Origin: Prevotella sp.
GTDB lineage: Bacteria > Bacteroidota > Bacteroidia > Bacteroidales > Bacteroidaceae
Direction of reading: 5' to 3'
NCBI GenBank assembly: GCA_017623655.1
Contig: JAGAON010000008.1
Span: 62,001 to 126,000 of the forward strand
DNA: 64,000 nucleotides
Shown here: positions 53,555-62,711 of the stretch, piece by piece
How the letters are laid out: every line of letters begins with the position of its first letter
Position numbering within the stretch: position 1 is the first letter of the stretch
Position numbers and translations under genes: made by a program
The notes under the pieces: generated by a model
What the model was told of the DNA's origin: nothing
The model's input: only the letters and a program-made list of their open reading frames with translations
Databases searched by the model: none

Positions 53555-53756
53555 ACGCACCGATGAACGGGCAATAAATTCCAAATGATTTTCCATCATG
53601 CCGTTTTACCGTCAAACAGACACGGCATCCTATCGTGCAAGAAGCAGGCGTATATGGACCGGGCGATTGTGCGGCAGGATGCCGTGCCTGCTTTCCAGCC
53701 TGCCGCATAAAGACAAGGTATCAATTTGTCTCAATAATATCAATAGCATGAAGCAG

Positions 53757-53787
53757 GTAAGGAGACGATGTAGTACATCGTCTCTAC
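53757..53787. repeat. GAGACGATGTAGTACATCGTCTC palindrome (copy 1 of 3)
   Basis: A short near-perfect palindrome with core AGACGATGTAGTACATCGTC. Relatives are AGACGATGTACCACATCGTC at 54038-54058 and GAGACGAGGTAATACCTCG at 54089-54111. They resemble short mobile hairpins. Confidence 0.75.
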
Positions 53788-53898
53788 AATGGCGGCGGAA
53801 ACTAACCGGAAAAGAAGTGCCAGTCAGCATAAAAGCAAATGTAGGCCGTTTGCATTGCAAATACAGCCCGTTTCTCACCACGATGATTACAAATCGCG

Positions 53899-54000
53899 GC
53901 GTAGGGACGCACCTTGGTGCGTCCGCCAATACGTGGGATAGGCAGCGATTCGGACGCACCAAGGTGCGTCCCTACAAAGCATTGCGATTCAAAACGTTAC
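53899..54000. repeat. GTAGGGACGCACC palindromic element, copy 5
   Basis: GTAGGGACGCACCTTGGTGC faces GGACGCACCAAGGTGCGTCC, ending GCATTGCGATTCAAAACG then TTAC. Confidence 0.88.
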
Positions 54001-54037
54001 AAAGGGCGTTGCAAATAGGATTATTACCCGTATGTAT

Positions 54038-54111
54038 AGACGATGTACCACATCGTCTCCGTTATCGTACCACACGGTGTTACATATTGAGACGAGGTAA
54101 TACCTCGTCTC
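54038..54111. repeat. Two short AGACGA palindromes (copies 2 and 3)
   Basis: 54038-54058 and 54089-54111, related to 53757-53787, placed between the two GTAGGGACGCACC elements. Confidence 0.7.
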
Positions 54112-54145
54112 TACAAAGCGGTGAGAATTTGATGATATACAGGTA

Positions 54146-54184
54146 AAACGGTGGTGGTGACATTATTACCGCCGCCGTTTTTTT
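54146..54184. terminator. Terminator hairpin in the XRE/alkyltransferase gap
   Basis: AAACGGTGGTGGT pairs with ACCGCCGCCGTTT (G-T wobbles) around GACATTATT, followed by a T-run on the plus strand. Confidence 0.7.
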
Positions 54185-54202
54185 GACATGATAATAACAA
54201 AC

Positions 54203-54308
54203 CGCGTTGTAGGGACGCACCTTGGTGCGTCCGCCAATATGTGAAATAAGCGGCGATTCGGACGCACCAAGGTGCGTCCCTACAAAGCATTATCATTCAA
54301 AACGTTAC
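54203..54308. repeat. GTAGGGACGCACC palindromic element, copy 6
   Basis: The same arrangement as copy 5. It is joined to 22-bp array copy 9 by the linker ACAAAGGGCGTTGC. Confidence 0.88.
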
Positions 54309-54319
54309 AAAGGGCGTTG

Positions 54320-54403
54320 CAAAAGGGTGCTGATTACATCGTAATTAGCACCTGATTACACTGCAATCAGCACCTTTTTACAATGTAATCAGCACCCTTT
54401 TAC
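54320..54403. repeat. 22-bp modular repeat array, copy 9 (four units)
   Basis: AAAAGGGTGCTGATTAC, AATTAGCACCTGATTAC, AATCAGCACCTTTTTAC, AATCAGCACCCTTTTAC at exact 22-bp steps, between convergent genes. Confidence 0.92.
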
Positions 54404-54479
54404 AAAACGAAAGAGTTGCAAGCGATTAAAAGCAAGTTACAGGAACAAGACAAAAGGCAACGGTGCGTCACGGCGAACT

Positions 54480-54839
54480 TCATGAATCGTGACGGCGTCG
54501 CGCCTCTTCCGCCAGCATGGCTTTCTTCTTTTCTATCATCTCCCCTTCCCTCTTGCCGTAAAATCCGCCAACAGAACCGTCGGCGGCAACTACCCTATGG
54601 CACGGAACATCCGGCGCAAAAGGATTCTTTTTCAACGCCTGTCCCACAGCCTGCGCACTTGCACAGCCAATTCGCCGTGCCAGTTCGCCGTAAGTAACGG
54701 TCTCACCGCAGGGCACGTCAAGCAGTTCCAGATACACTTTGCGCTGAAACTCGGTAATGTCTTCCGCCGCCATTACCTTGCGGCGGGTGCTTTCTTTACT
54801 ATCCATCATTGTACAAATAAAAAGTAGGATGCCATTCAT
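54480..54839 (-). CDS. Methylated-DNA-[protein]-cysteine S-methyltransferase family protein
   Basis: A 119-residue single-domain protein of the Ogt/MGMT C-terminal type, which transfers the alkyl group of O6-alkylguanine to its own cysteine. FQRKVYLELLDVPCGETVTYGELARRIGCASAQAVGQAL is the DNA-binding winged helix, and the acceptor Cys80 lies in DVPCHRVVAADGSVGGF. Because the PCHR cysteine is present it is a true alkyltransferase, not an ATL protein. Its ATG overlaps the stop of the upstream UDG-like gene by four bases (54836-54839); an internal ATG at 54809 is an alternative start that skips a hydrophobic tail. Confidence 0.93.
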   Translation of the reverse strand: MNGILLFICTMMDSKESTRRKVMAAEDITEFQRKVYLELLDVPCGETVTYGELARRIGCASAQAVGQALKKNPFAPDVPCHRVVAADGSVGGFYGKREGEMIEKKKAMLAEEARRRHDS

Positions 54840-55465
54840 CCCACGGCAACATCAAAGCCGTACCGCACGAACATCGCCCTATACGCTTCCGCCTTTCGGG
54901 CAAACGCCAGCGGATAAGCCCTCGAAGAGCTTGGCAACCGGTACAACTCCAGTCCCTCTTCCAACGTGATGCAGGTGTTCACCTTCGGCAACTCATCCAC
55001 GCCATAATAGCGGCAGATGGTCTCCGTAGCCTTCTCGCCCGTGGTTATCACAGCCCTAAGCCGCTTCAATCCCATTGTCAACGACCTTATGTCCGTTGGC
55101 TCCACCACCTCAAGAAACTTGTCCGAAGCGTTGTCTTTCAGCCGTCTCACGGCCGTGGCGGTATCAAAAAACGCTATGCCGCAGTCCTTGCAATGCGCCA
55201 CAATCCTGTCCAGCAGAAAGCGTTTCGCCCCTTTGTCCACGAAGAAATCCTTGTCTCCATAAAACACCTCGCCCTCTATGCGCCAGTGATCGTTTATGAA
55301 ATTGGGGTAGAAGAAATCGCAGCACCACCGCTTTCTCTGCGGAGGAAAGCTGCCAAGAAACAGCACCCGGGCATTGTCCGGCAGGAACGGCAGCAGCGGA
55401 TGATACTCCACTCCGTCCGCACTGCGCCCTACGTTATATGTATTCAAATAGCTTTCCATAACCAT
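54836..55465 (-). CDS. Uracil-DNA glycosylase superfamily protein
   Basis: A 209-residue protein of the UDG-like fold. The region VLFLGSFPPQRKRWCCDFFYPN and AVITTGEKATETICRYYG are typical of a Bacteroidetes clade annotated as uracil-DNA glycosylase family or Mug-like. LYRLPSSSRAYP provides the C-terminal loop, the classical HPSP position being RLPSSSRAYP. It probably removes uracil or a mismatch-derived base. It is paired by a four-base overlap with the alkyltransferase gene, consistent with a base-repair unit. ATG 55465 follows a TACCTTTG box at 55485-55492; ATG 55459 is a near alternative. Confidence 0.82.
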   Translation of the reverse strand: MVMESYLNTYNVGRSADGVEYHPLLPFLPDNARVLFLGSFPPQRKRWCCDFFYPNFINDHWRIEGEVFYGDKDFFVDKGAKRFLLDRIVAHCKDCGIAFFDTATAVRRLKDNASDKFLEVVEPTDIRSLTMGLKRLRAVITTGEKATETICRYYGVDELPKVNTCITLEEGLELYRLPSSSRAYPLAFARKAEAYRAMFVRYGFDVAVG

Positions 55466-55484
55466 AGTGTTGATTATCCGCCTG

Positions 55485-55492
55485 CAAAGGTA
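55485..55492 (-). promoter_or_regulatory. TAnnTTTG box upstream of the UDG-like gene
   Basis: TACCTTTG on the minus strand, 20 bases before the ATG. No -33 TTG at the usual distance is seen. Confidence 0.55.
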
Positions 55493-55598
55493 CGAAAAAA
55501 GTTTGCCAATCCGGCCATCCTCCACCGGTTTTCAGTAACAAAACAACGGACGGCCGGGATGATATTCCCAACCGTCCGTTACTTTATTACTCCGCATT

Positions 55599-58500
55599 TT
55601 ACTTCTCCAGCCTTATCTTTTTATACGCCATTTTCTGCCTGCGCCATGTATATACGGTGTGCAGCGAACCGTCTTTGCCCTGTATTATGGCCGGATATGA
55701 ATACTGGCTGATGGGCGAATCCTCCAGCGTAACGAAGTGATGCCACGCCACACCGTCGGCTGACACCGCAAGGGAAAGCGGCGTACGGGGACCTTTTCCC
55801 GTGCCGGGCAATGTGCCGAAGTCATTATATACCAACACGTACCGCACGCCTTTCAGCGTCTTGCCGCCGACTTTCATGTTCACCGGACGCGTCAGCGTCA
55901 CGGCATCAAGGCCGGACTGGTTGTTGGGCACGTCTATAAGGGACGTCTCTCCCCATGTCTTTCCGCCGTCATAGCTCCAACAGGTGGCAACTTTCCCGCG
56001 CGTATTGTCCTCGCCCTTGCGCTGGGCGTTGGTGGGACGCGTGCGCGCCACCGCCTGCAAGACGTTGTTGTCATGGCGCAATATGGCCGGCTGTATGCAC
56101 AGAATGTCGTCCCTGTTCTGCGGATGCTGCATTGTCCACCGACCGGAAGCAATGTCATACGTCTCGAAATGCAACTTCCAGCCGTCGTTTTCCGTAGAAG
56201 ACGGGCATATCAGTTTGCCGTCAATAAGTTCCGGCTTGTTCTTAATCGGACCGAGAAAGCCCTGCGGCAAAGGTTCCTTATCACTCCAAGTGCGTCCCCC
56301 GTCGGTCGATTTACACAGCCATCCCGTCCAGTCCTTTACGTTTTTCCCTATCTTGAAGAACAGCCATATCTCGCCGTTTGGCATTTGGAAGAGTACCGGA
56401 TTCCAGCACGCCTTGCGCTGTTCGCCGTCTTTTGCGAAGCCTGTAAAGTCCAAAGCCTCCTCCCATGTCATCCTGATGTCCTGCTTGGCGGCAGCCCAGT
56501 CGATGCCATGCCGGCGGCAAGGACCGAAGTGTGCCTTCACGCAAGTGCTGTCAATGCCGGCTATCCGGGCGTAGTCAGAGTTACGCTCAAACACTCCGTC
56601 GGCGGCAAGCACCGGCTTGCTCCACACGTCAGAGCCCGTTTCCTTGCGCTGGGTGTATATACATACGTCCGGCACCCGCTCCTTTGTCCCGCCGAAATAG
56701 GTGGCGAGCAGCGTGCCGTCAGCCAGTTCCACGATGCTTGCCGAATGCGTTTCGGGGTATATTGACTGGTCATAAACGAACTCATCGTCAACGACATATC
56801 CCCCGAACTGTTCCTTTACAGGCATCTCTGCGCTGATGGTTGTAGTGCCTTCCTTTATCTTCCGCACCGTTCCGTCAGGCAGATGACAGTCGGCAGTGAC
56901 ACCCTGCGGCAGCGTAACCGTCCACACCAAACGTTCAAGGTCTTTCTTCCAGTGCGACACAACCGTGCCGTGCGGAGTCTTGTATGACGCCGAAACGCTG
57001 TCAAGTTCCTGTATCGAGAAGTCCGGTTTCATGTCCAGACTACTGTAACCGGCACTGCCTTCCGCGTTTCTTATGCCCGCAAGGTCCTGAAAACACCATG
57101 CAAGGAGGTCGCCAAGCAGCATTACATGATTGCCGGAGTTCATCGCCGGATTGGCCGTGTCGCCGTTCCACAGCTCCCAAACGGTTGTCGCCCCGTGCCC
57201 GACCATATATCCCCACGACGGATATGCGGTGTTGGTGGCGATGAGATAGGCCACGTCTCCGTAGCCGTTGGCGGTCAGTGTGCGCAGCAGGTGGGATATT
57301 CCGATCACTCCGCAGGACACTTTTCCGTTGTTATCGGTTATTATGTTCTTCACGACATTATCCACAACGTCCTTCCGGCAGTCCTCAGGCACAATGCCGA
57401 AAGCAAGCGGCAGTATGTTGGCCGTGGCGGTATTGTTGCCGTAATAGACGCTGTCCGGGAACAAAGGATGCCCCGGTTGCGGTGACGTGCCGCGCTTTAT
57501 GTGCAGGAACTTGCGGTTAAACGCCTCCGTCATGGCTTCCGCACGCTCCGCATATTGCACGGCATCCTGCTGCAATCCCTGCAAAGTGGCGAAGTCACTC
57601 ATCATCTTCATTATGTGAATCATGTACGCCGTGGAGAGCAATGCGCCGTCAGTCTTGCGTGCAGGGTCTTGCGAATGTATCAGTTCCGGCCTCTCCGGCG
57701 GCATACACCAGTCCCCGTATTTGTCCTTTGTGATGATTCCCTCCTTGGAATAGCAGCCACATATATGGTCAATCCATTTCTTTATGTACGGGTAACTGTT
57801 GCGTATCGCCTCGTCATTACCGAACTGCCGGTACAGCATCTCGCACGTAAATGGCAGCGCGGCGGGCCATGTCACGTTGTCAGAGTAATAGTTCCAGAAG
57901 GCCGGAGCAACGTCAGGAATAGCTCCGTCAAAGCGTTGCGCATCGCAAATGTCACGCATCCAGCCCGTATATAGCCTGTTGTTGTCAAAGAGATAGCTCT
58001 CTCCCAAAGAGCCGGCGGTGCGGTCTCCCAGCCACGGTTGGCGCTCGTTGCGCTGCGGACAGTCAACGGGAAAGCCCTTATAGTTGTCTATTATCCCCCA
58101 CCATGCGTTCCTTACGATGGCGTTAAGCGTGCTGTTGCTCGAAGTAAATGAGCCTATACGCTCCACATCATTGGCCACAAGGCAAGGCTTTATGTCGTCA
58201 GCCGCAACGTTATCAATACCCGTTATGCGCACATACCGGAACCCATGATAGACAAAAGCGGGGTGCCACCAGCGTCCCTCGCCCTCGTTTCCGTTGCAGA
58301 CGTATATGTCTTCCGTCTCGGCATCACGCAGATTGGCCACATACAGGGTGCTGTCGGCGTTGAGCCTCTCGGCATATTTAATGCGGATGGTATCGCCTTT
58401 GTCACCCCGAACCCTGACACTCACCCAGCCGGCGATATTCTGTCTGCAATCAAACACATTGTCTTTCACCCTCAGCGGACGGTAATCCGCGCCGAGTTCG

Positions 58501-59237
58501 GTAGCCACCTGTCCCTCGGCAGTCTGCGGATAGAGTGCGGCAATGGGCAGTTCCGCACGCTCGGCGGCCTGCCATTGCGAGTCATCAAAGCCCTTCTCCG
58601 CCCACGACGGCATCTCTTTCCGCGCGTCATAGACCTCTCCGTCGTACTCATTGTTAGACCTTACCGGCCCTTCCGCGGTGGCTTTCCACTTGTTTGAGGT
58701 GTAAAGCCGCTGCTTGGAACCGTCCGTATATTCCACAAACACATCCACCCTGCACTTCGGGAAGCCGAAGAACGGACATTTATAATGCTTGGAATAGCGC
58801 ATGGGTACGGTGCGTCCGTTGCCCAACACCACACCGATGCAGGCGGTATCGGCTTTCCTTAGCGCGTCGGTAACGTCCAGAACATTGTAGTAAGCGGACT
58901 TGCGGAAGTCGGTCTGCAACGGTGTCAGCACATTATTCCCTATGCGTTCGCCGTTCACATACAGCTCATAATACCCCATGGCGGCAACAAACGCCCTCGC
59001 GCTCTTCACCGTTTTCTTCTCCAACGGGAACTCACTTCTCAGATAACGGGCATTAACCCGCGTCTTATACTCCATCGTCTCACCCGGCAAGAGACGGTCG
59101 ATGCCTATCCACTGTCCCTTCCATTGCGTCTCGCTTATAACGTCCTCAGGATGCAACGGAGTCACTATATGCTGGGCGTGCAGCGCAAATCCACACATTA
59201 TTATATATATAAGGGAGGCAAATCTGTTCTTTCTCAT
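55599..59237 (-). CDS. GH78 alpha-L-rhamnosidase fused to a BNR/sialidase-like domain
   Basis: A 1212-residue exported enzyme. The signal peptide ends ~21 (MRKNRFASLIYIIMCGFALH). Residues ~40-370 form the beta-sandwiches of GH78 (AMGYYELYVNGERIGNNVLTP). The (alpha/alpha)6 catalytic region starts ~370 with PVDCPQRNERQPWLGDRTAG; Asp392 is the conserved first acid, and Asn397 stands where BsRhaB-type enzymes have an acidic residue. ATTVWELWNGDT carries the second Glu. Residues ~820-1212 form a BNR_2-type six-bladed propeller with Asp boxes STDGGRTWSD (~980) and SYDGGKTWGE (~1090). It is divergent from the other giant glycosidase, pointing to rhamnogalacturonan or host-glycan use. Confidence 0.9.
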   Translation of the reverse strand: MRKNRFASLIYIIMCGFALHAQHIVTPLHPEDVISETQWKGQWIGIDRLLPGETMEYKTRVNARYLRSEFPLEKKTVKSARAFVAAMGYYELYVNGERIGNNVLTPLQTDFRKSAYYNVLDVTDALRKADTACIGVVLGNGRTVPMRYSKHYKCPFFGFPKCRVDVFVEYTDGSKQRLYTSNKWKATAEGPVRSNNEYDGEVYDARKEMPSWAEKGFDDSQWQAAERAELPIAALYPQTAEGQVATELGADYRPLRVKDNVFDCRQNIAGWVSVRVRGDKGDTIRIKYAERLNADSTLYVANLRDAETEDIYVCNGNEGEGRWWHPAFVYHGFRYVRITGIDNVAADDIKPCLVANDVERIGSFTSSNSTLNAIVRNAWWGIIDNYKGFPVDCPQRNERQPWLGDRTAGSLGESYLFDNNRLYTGWMRDICDAQRFDGAIPDVAPAFWNYYSDNVTWPAALPFTCEMLYRQFGNDEAIRNSYPYIKKWIDHICGCYSKEGIITKDKYGDWCMPPERPELIHSQDPARKTDGALLSTAYMIHIMKMMSDFATLQGLQQDAVQYAERAEAMTEAFNRKFLHIKRGTSPQPGHPLFPDSVYYGNNTATANILPLAFGIVPEDCRKDVVDNVVKNIITDNNGKVSCGVIGISHLLRTLTANGYGDVAYLIATNTAYPSWGYMVGHGATTVWELWNGDTANPAMNSGNHVMLLGDLLAWCFQDLAGIRNAEGSAGYSSLDMKPDFSIQELDSVSASYKTPHGTVVSHWKKDLERLVWTVTLPQGVTADCHLPDGTVRKIKEGTTTISAEMPVKEQFGGYVVDDEFVYDQSIYPETHSASIVELADGTLLATYFGGTKERVPDVCIYTQRKETGSDVWSKPVLAADGVFERNSDYARIAGIDSTCVKAHFGPCRRHGIDWAAAKQDIRMTWEEALDFTGFAKDGEQRKACWNPVLFQMPNGEIWLFFKIGKNVKDWTGWLCKSTDGGRTWSDKEPLPQGFLGPIKNKPELIDGKLICPSSTENDGWKLHFETYDIASGRWTMQHPQNRDDILCIQPAILRHDNNVLQAVARTRPTNAQRKGEDNTRGKVATCWSYDGGKTWGETSLIDVPNNQSGLDAVTLTRPVNMKVGGKTLKGVRYVLVYNDFGTLPGTGKGPRTPLSLAVSADGVAWHHFVTLEDSPISQYSYPAIIQGKDGSLHTVYTWRRQKMAYKKIRLEK

Positions 59238-59264
59238 ATTCTGCTCAGTTACTGTTTATTTTGG

Positions 59265-59295
59265 CAAAGATAACCCTTTTTATCATAATAAACAA
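59265..59295 (-). promoter_or_regulatory. Promoter of the GH78-BNR gene
   Basis: Minus strand: TTG at 59293-59295, a 20-base spacer, TATCTTTG at 59265-59272, 28 bases before the ATG. Confidence 0.78.
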
Positions 59296-59334
59296 ACTTT
59301 TTTGCGTTATTATAGCATCAACCATGTATTTTTA

Positions 59335-62300
59335 ATGACCAAGACAATGAGGAAAAGCATTATCATACTGACACTTTGCGCCGCTGTTTCCGCCGCAACG
59401 GCACAGGTACGCTACACCGGAAGCGTGCTGAGCGACCCGCAAAGACATGACGGCGGCCTTGCACCCGTAATCGGTGTACACTGCATACAGACCATGCGTG
59501 CAAACAGGGAGCATCCCGATTCCGCACGAAACATGATGCAATGGACATACAACCACCAGCCGATGCTGGCCGAATGGAAAGGAAAACTGTGGATGCACTA
59601 CCTCTCCGACCCCGTCAGCGAGCACGTCCCGCCGTCACAAACGCTTATACAAAGCTCCTCAGACGGATACCGGTGGAATGCTCCCCGAACCCTCTTTCCC
59701 GACTACGGGATGGGCATGATGGCGGTGATGCACCAGCGTATGGGATGGTATGTGTCATCAAAAGCAACGGGAGAACGCCTGCTTGCGCTGGGACACTACG
59801 GCATCTGCCGCACTCCCAAGGATGATCCAAACGACGGGAACGGCATTGGAAGGGTGGTACGAGAGGTAAAGGCCGACGGGACATTGGGCCCGATATACTT
59901 CCTTTACCACAATCATGACCCGCAAACGAAACGCCTTCGCTGGCCGCTTTACACCGCTTCAAAGGACAAGCAGTTCCGCAAAGCGTGCGAAGAGATACTC
60001 CGTGACCCGCTGATGTGGATGCAGATGGTGGAGGAATGCGACCGCAACGACCCGCGCCTGCCTCTGAAAAACACCTACAAAGCGTTCTGTCACTACACCT
60101 TACCCGACGATACCACCGTCGTGGGACTATGGAAACACGCCCTGACCTCACAGAGCAAGGACGGCGGAAAGACGTGGTCCGAGCCCGTGGCACGTGCCCA
60201 AGGCTTCGTCAACAGCAACGCGAAGATATGGGGTCAACGGCTTTCCGACGGCACATACGCCACCGTCTATAACCCGGCGGAGTACCGTTGGCCGCTTGCC
60301 GTCAGCACAAGTGCGGACGGAGAGGAATACACCACGCTCAACCTGATACACGGCGAGCTTACGGACCTGCGCTACGGAGGGCAGTACAAGAGCCATGGCC
60401 CGCAGTATGTGAGGGGCATTGAGGCGACGGACAGGAAGCCCTCACCGGGAGACCCGCTGTTCGTCACATACTCAATGAACAAGGAAGATATATGGGTGGC
60501 GCGCATCCCCGTGCCCATAAGGACAAAAGCCATGCTCCATGCCGATGATGACTTCAGCGGGAAAGGAGTCCTCGACCGGTGGAACATCATGTCGGCCGTA
60601 CAGGCACCGGTACGCATAGAGAACGGACAACTGACCCTTGCCGACCGTGACCGCTTTGACTTCGCCAAGGCAGAAAGGGTCATTCCCGCCACAAGATGCC
60701 TTGAAGCGGAGATGACCATTACGCCCATGCAGGACAACCACGGCGAGTTGCTGCTTGAACTGCTTGACGAACACGGCAACGCCTGCACCCGACTGACATT
60801 TCAACCCGACGGTATGCTGACGGTAAAGACCGGCGCCCGATACAACAACGTGCTGAAATCATACACCGCCGGCAAGGCGTACGCCCTGCGACTGCAATGC
60901 AATCTCGACACCCGCATGGTGACAATATGGGTTGACGGCAAGAAAACCGGCCCCAAAATGCTGTTCGCCCCCGTCGCAAGCATTACCCGCCTGTCCTTCC
61001 GCACAGGAGGAAGAAGAACGGAACCGACCATCGACTCCCCTGCCGACACGCCCGCATACCAAGACCTGCCCGGCGCAGGAGCCACGGATTCTCTGGCCGT
61101 TTACCACATAAACAACGTCCGGACGCGCGACATCAGCGGCAAGACGCAGGGCGCACTGCTACGCTGGGACGACTACCGGCACTACGCCGAGCGTTTCAAC
61201 GCCATGGAACCGGAGGGCATAGTGCAGGCCATTCCCAACAGCCGGACGGCGGAATGGATGGAGGACAACATCCCTTTGCTCGACTGTCCGGACAAACAGA
61301 TAGAGGAAATGTTCTACTACCGCTGGTGGACACTGCGCAAAGCCATCAGGGAAACGCCGCAGGGCTACGTGATGAACGAGTTTCTCGTGCCGCGGTCATA
61401 CGCCGACAAGTACAACCTCATATCCTGCGCCCTCGGCCATCACGTAATGGAGAGCCGCTGGCTGAGGGACAACCGCTACATTGAGGACAACATCCGCGTA
61501 TGGCTTCGTGGCGGAGAAGGCGGGTCACCAATGTCCCGTCTTGACGTGTTCAGCTCTTGGCTGCCGTGGGCTATGTGGCAACGCTCGCTGCAACAGGGCG
61601 GCACACAGTGGATGACGGGTTACAACCACGACCTGCAAAACCTCGTTTCAAGGTGGGAGCAGACGCACCTTTACGCCGACAGCCTCTTCTGGCAGCGCGA
61701 CGTGAACGACGGCATGGAAGAGCAGATAAGCGGCGCCCGCAAGAAGAGCAACCGCCGGCCTACCATCAACTCCTACATGTACGGCAACTACACGGCTCTC
61801 GCCCTGCTCAACGCCGGCACCGCAACAGGCCGCGAATACGCCCGCAAAGCGGGGCAGCTGAAGGCACTTATCATGAGAAAACTGTGGAACCCGCAGTTAA
61901 AGTTCTTCGGAACGCTGACCACAGAGGACTCTCTCGCCATGGTGCGCGAGGAGATTGGCTACCTGCCTTGGTACTTCTCCATGCCCGAGGACAATGCCCC
62001 GAAATACCTGCCGGCATGGCTGCAACTGGCGGACGAGAAGGGATTCAACGCCCCCTTCGGCATTACCACCGCCGAACGCCGTCACCCTCTCTTCCGCAAA
62101 CGCTACCGACTGCACAAACCCACGTGCGAATGGGACGGGGCGGTATGGCCCTTCGCCACCTCGCAGACACTGACGGCACTGGCCAATGTTATGGACTCCT
62201 ACCCGGAATTGGCCAAGAACATCACCGACAGTTGCCGCACGATAATCCTCAGCAAGGCCGCAAACACAAAAGACGCGACACTCGACAGCATCGCCGACGG

Positions 62301-62685
62301 CAACCTCTTCTTCTACCATCTGAAAAAATACACCGAATCACAATACCGCCGCGGCAGGCCGTACATAGGCGAATACCTCGACGAGACCGACGGACAGTGG
62401 CTCATGGGAGACCGTGAACGCTCCAGATACTACAACCACTCCACCTACAACGACCTCATCATCACCGGCCTGATAGGTCTCCGCCCCTCCATGGACGACG
62501 CCGTAACGGTACGCCCGCTCATCCCCGCGACGTGGGACTACTTCTGCATCGACAACCTGCCCTACCACGGCAAGCTGCTCACCATCTACTATGACAGACA
62601 TGGAACACGCTACCGTCAGGGAAAGGGGCTGCACATCGTGCAGCGCGATATGCCCATGCCTGCAACGGTATCGGAGAGGCATTGA
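59335..62685 (+). CDS. Exported three-domain glycosidase: BNR-like, LamG-like and MGH1-type six-hairpin
   Basis: A 1116-residue exported protein. Signal MTKTMRKSIIILTLCAAVSA. Residues ~25-390 resemble a six-bladed BNR/sialidase-like propeller (Asp box SKDGGKTWSEPVA ~274). Residues ~404-600 form a LamG/DUF1080-like jelly roll (DDFSGKGVLDRWN). Residues ~655-1116 form an (alpha/alpha)6 MGH1/GH63-type glycosidase with YYRWWTLRKAI, VFSSWLPWAMW, GYLPWYFSMP, CEWDGAVWPFATSQTLTAL and YNDLIITGLIGLRP. The reaction is unknown. ATG 59335 is used; ATG 59347 gives a shorter signal. It is divergent from GH78-BNR with a shared 97-base gap, suggesting joint control. Confidence 0.85.
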   Translation: MTKTMRKSIIILTLCAAVSAATAQVRYTGSVLSDPQRHDGGLAPVIGVHCIQTMRANREHPDSARNMMQWTYNHQPMLAEWKGKLWMHYLSDPVSEHVPPSQTLIQSSSDGYRWNAPRTLFPDYGMGMMAVMHQRMGWYVSSKATGERLLALGHYGICRTPKDDPNDGNGIGRVVREVKADGTLGPIYFLYHNHDPQTKRLRWPLYTASKDKQFRKACEEILRDPLMWMQMVEECDRNDPRLPLKNTYKAFCHYTLPDDTTVVGLWKHALTSQSKDGGKTWSEPVARAQGFVNSNAKIWGQRLSDGTYATVYNPAEYRWPLAVSTSADGEEYTTLNLIHGELTDLRYGGQYKSHGPQYVRGIEATDRKPSPGDPLFVTYSMNKEDIWVARIPVPIRTKAMLHADDDFSGKGVLDRWNIMSAVQAPVRIENGQLTLADRDRFDFAKAERVIPATRCLEAEMTITPMQDNHGELLLELLDEHGNACTRLTFQPDGMLTVKTGARYNNVLKSYTAGKAYALRLQCNLDTRMVTIWVDGKKTGPKMLFAPVASITRLSFRTGGRRTEPTIDSPADTPAYQDLPGAGATDSLAVYHINNVRTRDISGKTQGALLRWDDYRHYAERFNAMEPEGIVQAIPNSRTAEWMEDNIPLLDCPDKQIEEMFYYRWWTLRKAIRETPQGYVMNEFLVPRSYADKYNLISCALGHHVMESRWLRDNRYIEDNIRVWLRGGEGGSPMSRLDVFSSWLPWAMWQRSLQQGGTQWMTGYNHDLQNLVSRWEQTHLYADSLFWQRDVNDGMEEQISGARKKSNRRPTINSYMYGNYTALALLNAGTATGREYARKAGQLKALIMRKLWNPQLKFFGTLTTEDSLAMVREEIGYLPWYFSMPEDNAPKYLPAWLQLADEKGFNAPFGITTAERRHPLFRKRYRLHKPTCEWDGAVWPFATSQTLTALANVMDSYPELAKNITDSCRTIILSKAANTKDATLDSIADGNLFFYHLKKYTESQYRRGRPYIGEYLDETDGQWLMGDRERSRYYNHSTYNDLIITGLIGLRPSMDDAVTVRPLIPATWDYFCIDNLPYHGKLLTIYYDRHGTRYRQGKGLHIVQRDMPMPATVSERH

Positions 62686-62711
62686 AAAGCAACAGGCTAA
62701 CAAGCCCACGG

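Larger units (their letters stand above)
53555..54479. other. Repeat-dense intergenic region between convergent genes
   Basis: Holds an 11-bp inverted repeat (53621-53631 with 53677-53687), three short AGACGATGTA/GAGACGAGGT palindromes, two GTAGGGACGCACC elements (53899-54000, 54203-54308), a terminator (54146-54184) and a four-unit 22-bp array (54320-54403). No gene is visible. Confidence 0.8.

Noticed and set aside
54320..54403. 22-bp arrays considered as CRISPR
   Set aside because: No unique spacers of normal length, only 2-4 units, units are themselves partly palindromic with 5-base linkers, and no cas genes are present.
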